Origin: Leptospira andrefontaineae
Lineage (GTDB): Bacteria > Spirochaetota > Leptospiria > Leptospirales > Leptospiraceae
Direction: 5' to 3'
Length of the DNA: 64,000 bases
Assembly: GCF_004770105.1 (NCBI RefSeq)
Contig: NZ_RQEY01000016.1
Location: forward strand, 62,001-126,000
Both the position numbers and the translations under genes were made by a program. The notes below the pieces were generated by a model. That model saw only the letters and a program-made list of their open reading frames with translations. It was not told where the DNA came from and ran no database searches. Positions 61,816-64,000 of this stretch are shown in pieces (positions within the stretch are counted from its first letter, which is position 1; each line of letters opens with the position of its first letter).

Positions 61816-63012
61816 ATGGCTAAAATTAAGGTGAAAACTCCTCTCGTCGAGCTCGACGGGGACGAGATGACACGTATAATTTGGAAAGAAATTAAGGATC
61901 GTTTCATTCATCCTTATCTTGATATTGAATTAGATTATTATGATCTAGGCGTAGAATACCGCGATAAAACTGACGACAAAGTCACAGTCGATTCTGCGAA
62001 TGCTATTTTAAAATACGGAGTGGGTGTTAAATGTGCTACCATCACTCCGAACCAAGATCGAGTTGTAGAATACAAACTCAAAAAAGAATGGAAGTCTCCT
62101 AACGGGACCATTCGTTCCATTCTGGATGGAACTGTTTTCCGTAAACCGATCATCGTAAACAATATCCCTTCCGGAGTTAGATCCTGGGAAAAACCAATTG
62201 TAGTTGGTCGTCACGCTTTTGGTGACCTTTACAAAGATACCGAGCTTTATATTCCAGAAGCAGGAAAAGTAGAGATCGTTTTCACAACTAAAGACGGAAA
62301 AGAAAAAGAAAGAGTTACTATTAACGATTTCGACGGACCTGGTGTTGTGATGGGACAGTTCAACTTGGACAAGTCCATCTATAGCTTCGCAGAAGCTTGT
62401 TTCAACTATGCGATTTCTGAAAAGATCAACGTATGGTTCGCGACTAAAGATACCATTTCTAAAAAATACCATGCTCGTTTCCGTGCGATCTTCGACGAAG
62501 TTTCTACTAAAAGAGCGGCGGAGCTGAAAGCGGCGGGCATCGAATACTGGTACTACTTGATCGACGACGCAGTTGCTCAGATCGTTAAGAACCCTGGCGG
62601 AATGCTTTGGGCTCTAATGAACTATGACGGAGACGTAATGTCCGATATGGTTGCATCCGGATTCGGATCGTTAGGACTTATGACTTCTGTTCTTGTTTCT
62701 CCGGACGGAAAATTCGAATACGAAGCGGCTCACGGAACAGTGACTCGTCACTATCGTCAATATCAAAAAGGTGAAACCACTTCTACCAACTCGGTAGCTT
62801 CTATCTTTGCATGGACTGGAGCTCTTGCTAAGAGGGGAGAATTGGACGGAACTCCTGACGTGGTTGCATTCGCAAATAAATTGGAGAAGGCGGTAATCGA
62901 CACTATCCAAGCTGGAGAGATGACCAAGGATTTGGTCCTACTTACCACAACCAAAGGCCCGAAACAATTAGATACCTTCCAGTTCATGGAGGCTATCCAA
63001 AAGCGTCTTTAA
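61816..63012 (+). CDS. icd: NADP-type isocitrate dehydrogenase (eukaryote-like, type II)
   Basis: 398 residues. [51 protein letters not shown] and the [15 protein letters not shown] motif identify the homodimeric NADP isocitrate dehydrogenase of the eukaryotic subfamily (IDH1/2-like). Catalytic Tyr/Lys and the isocitrate-binding Ser/Asn/Arg set are present, as in SxxNxxxR (here SPNGTIR). It makes 2-oxoglutarate and NADPH in the TCA cycle. AAGGAG 6 nt upstream. A strong terminator lies 44-76 nt after the stop. Confidence 0.95.
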   Translation: MAKIKVKTPLVELDGDEMTRIIWKEIKDRFIHPYLDIELDYYDLGVEYRDKTDDKVTVDSANAILKYGVGVKCATITPNQDRVVEYKLKKEWKSPNGTIRSILDGTVFRKPIIVNNIPSGVRSWEKPIVVGRHAFGDLYKDTELYIPEAGKVEIVFTTKDGKEKERVTINDFDGPGVVMGQFNLDKSIYSFAEACFNYAISEKINVWFATKDTISKKYHARFRAIFDEVSTKRAAELKAAGIEYWYYLIDDAVAQIVKNPGGMLWALMNYDGDVMSDMVASGFGSLGLMTSVLVSPDGKFEYEAAHGTVTRHYRQYQKGETTSTNSVASIFAWTGALAKRGELDGTPDVVAFANKLEKAVIDTIQAGEMTKDLVLLTTTKGPKQLDTFQFMEAIQKRL

Positions 63013-63055
63013 TCTCAATGGGATTTTTACCCGTGAAATCTAAAGATACAAACAG

Positions 63056-63088
63056 AAGAAGGAGCCATTTGCGGCTCCTTCTTTTTTT
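63056..63088 (+). terminator. Intrinsic terminator of icd overlapping the start of the next gene
   Basis: AAGAAGGAGCC (63056-63066) pairs perfectly with GGCTCCTTCTT (63073-63083) over ATTTGC, followed by a run of T to 63088. This is a textbook rho-independent terminator. Its left arm contains the AAGGAG ribosome site and its right arm encodes the start of the downstream signal peptide, so the element may also control that gene. Confidence 0.85.
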
Positions 63089-63665
63089 ATTTTTGATCAC
63101 ACCTATTTTTGGTCAAAAGCTTAGCTTACCTAAGGACCCAACTCTTCCGAACGAACCAAGTCTGGATGCAAGAGGGGACACTCCTAATTCCTCCAATTCT
63201 TCGAATAGCCAAAACTCTGGCCCAAATGTGAAGGCATTCTTTTGTGATGGTAGGACGATCACCGGAACTTGGAAAGCGGCACCTAAAGAGTTTTCATTTA
63301 AACATACGAGAGAGAATGTACAATATTCTAAAACCTTAAAGTCGGAAGAAGTATCCAGAATTCTTCTTAAGGCCTGGAAACTGGTCCAAGGAAAACCAAA
63401 TTCTCAGGGAGTTCCTTATAAGGCAGAACCTTGGGAGATACATTATAAAACTAAAAATGGAGAAACTTTCGAAAGAATAGGTGAGATCAAAAAAGATTTT
63501 GGAGAACTCAAGATCCAAAACGAATTGGGAGAAGCGAATCTGTTTTTCTATTGGATCGATCTATTATTCGAAAACAAAACCTGGTTCTCTAAATTGCCTA
63601 AGATAGAAGGCGATATCAGAAGAGAATGTCATCCGGACGTGATCGTCGGGATAGAGTTTCTCTAA
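63069..63665 (+). CDS. Exported hypothetical protein (start inside icd terminator)
   Basis: About 198 residues if it begins at TTG 63069, preferred because AAGGAG ends 4 nt before it; ATG 63018 and GTG 63033 are in-frame alternatives without a ribosome site. All give the signal peptide core LRLLLFLFLITPIFGQ. The mature protein has a low-complexity Asn/Ser stretch (TPNSSNSSNSQNSG), then a strand-rich domain (CDGRTITGTWKAAPKEFSFK) ending VIVGIEFL. No known family. Expression needs readthrough of the icd terminator or a separate promoter. Confidence 0.65.
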   Translation: MRLLLFLFLITPIFGQKLSLPKDPTLPNEPSLDARGDTPNSSNSSNSQNSGPNVKAFFCDGRTITGTWKAAPKEFSFKHTRENVQYSKTLKSEEVSRILLKAWKLVQGKPNSQGVPYKAEPWEIHYKTKNGETFERIGEIKKDFGELKIQNELGEANLFFYWIDLLFENKTWFSKLPKIEGDIRRECHPDVIVGIEFL

Positions 63666-63687
63666 CTTGCTTGCGGGTTTCCGTCCC

Positions 63688-64000
63688 TTATTTCAAAAAA
63701 TTGCAGATCTCTTGCATATCGTAAGGTTTAGAAAATAATTCCACACCATTTGGGATCTTGTCCCTAGTAAAAGAAGATTCTTCCGCAGCAGAAGTTATCC
63801 CCAATCGTATCTGAGAGAATGCAGGATTCTTTTGGACAATACTACAAAGTTCGTTCCCGTTCATTCCAGGCATGTACATATCAGTAAAAATTGCCTCGAA
63901 ATCCTGAGGATTTTCTTCCAAAATTTGGAGTGCATGTTTTCCGGAAATTGCAGTTTGGACTTCCGCACCTTTTGATTCTAGTAATCTTCTGAACAATACT
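63688..64000 (-). CDS. Response-regulator receiver domain, 5' truncated by window edge
   Basis: The frame runs off the right edge (Val-Leu-Phe-Arg precede the visible part), so the N-terminal strand with the acidic pocket lies outside. Visible: phospho-Asp in AIFTDMYMPGMNG, the Ser/Thr position in GITSAAEES, and Lys in FSKPYDMQEI. The protein ends right after the receiver (EICNFLK), so this is either a single-domain CheY-like regulator or the C-terminal receiver of a larger kinase. It converges on the exported protein gene. Confidence 0.88.
   Translation of the reverse strand, partial: VLFRRLLESKGAEVQTAISGKHALQILEENPQDFEAIFTDMYMPGMNGNELCSIVQKNPAFSQIRLGITSAAEESSFTRDKIPNGVELFSKPYDMQEICNFLK

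Noticed and set aside
62008..62472. 154-codon minus-strand frame inside icd
   Set aside because: Antisense to a highly conserved enzyme; the Phe/Ser/Asn-rich translation is typical shadow composition.

Overview
The window looks like a chromosomal segment of a Leptospira species. Evidence includes the overall gene repertoire, moderately AT-rich DNA, frequent TTG start codons preceded by good AGGAG-type ribosome sites, short spirochaete-style lipoboxes, a eukaryote-like NADP isocitrate dehydrogenase, and a MurA carrying Asp in place of the usual catalytic Cys. The genus call is an inference from family knowledge; species and clade cannot be fixed from the sequence alone. Coding density is high, genes run in short operons with 4-base (ATGA/TTGA) overlaps, and I found no tRNA, rRNA, CRISPR array, insertion sequence or prophage.

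Layout. 1-2770: end of an RluA-type pseudouridine synthase, an exported protein, a DUF1232 protein, an inositol-monophosphatase-family enzyme and an SMR (Gdx/SugE-type) exporter. 2773-8971: surface-polysaccharide cluster with three GT4 glycosyltransferases and a methyltransferase-like protein on the minus strand, a divergent GDP-6-deoxy-hexose reductase (Rmd-like), and a SanA/DUF218 protein. 9157-10651: an envelope-stress module (Spy/CpxP-like periplasmic protein, ECF sigma factor, single-pass membrane protein). 10770-15565: cytochrome P450, M23 peptidase, DNA ligase LigA, a small Cys-rich protein. 15576-21262: promoter with an operator-like palindrome followed by an acyl-CoA operon (ligase, dehydrogenase, MaoC hydratase, thiolase-like/OB-fold fusion lacking the thiolase Cys). 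21594-24601: small hypothetical proteins and a suppressor-of-fused-like protein. 24763-29810: a 30-residue Lys/Ala/Val protein, a membrane SpoIIE-type phosphatase paired with a degenerate paralogue, and ArgJ. 29939-34228: PhoR/PhoB-like two-component pair, a second ECF sigma/anti-sigma set, and small membrane proteins. 34470-42191: CoA-type Nudix hydrolase, RNase D, PurF, DUF3347 lipoprotein, [2Fe-2S] ferredoxin, MDR dehydrogenase, lipoproteins.

42216-57789 is the most interesting stretch: a bacterial alpha-2-macroglobulin with an intact CxEQ thioester motif, embedded among genes resembling the E. coli yfaT/S/P/A set (DUF1175 with an NlpC/P60-like Cys motif, two tandem DUF2135 paralogues, a penicillin-binding-type transpeptidase, a DUF2138-like protein), facing a convergent operon with MurA, a polyferredoxin, a SpoIID-type protein and an HExxH protein, then Lnt. 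Almost everything here builds or guards the cell envelope. 57806-64000 holds exported hypotheticals, a third ECF sigma module with a His-rich membrane protein, a VOC protein, Icd, an exported protein whose first codons overlap the Icd terminator, and a truncated response-regulator receiver.

Regulation that can be read directly: several intrinsic terminators, three operator-like palindromes near promoters or starts, and small genes (30, 44 and 58 codons, plus a 28-residue leader-like frame) that a length filter would miss.
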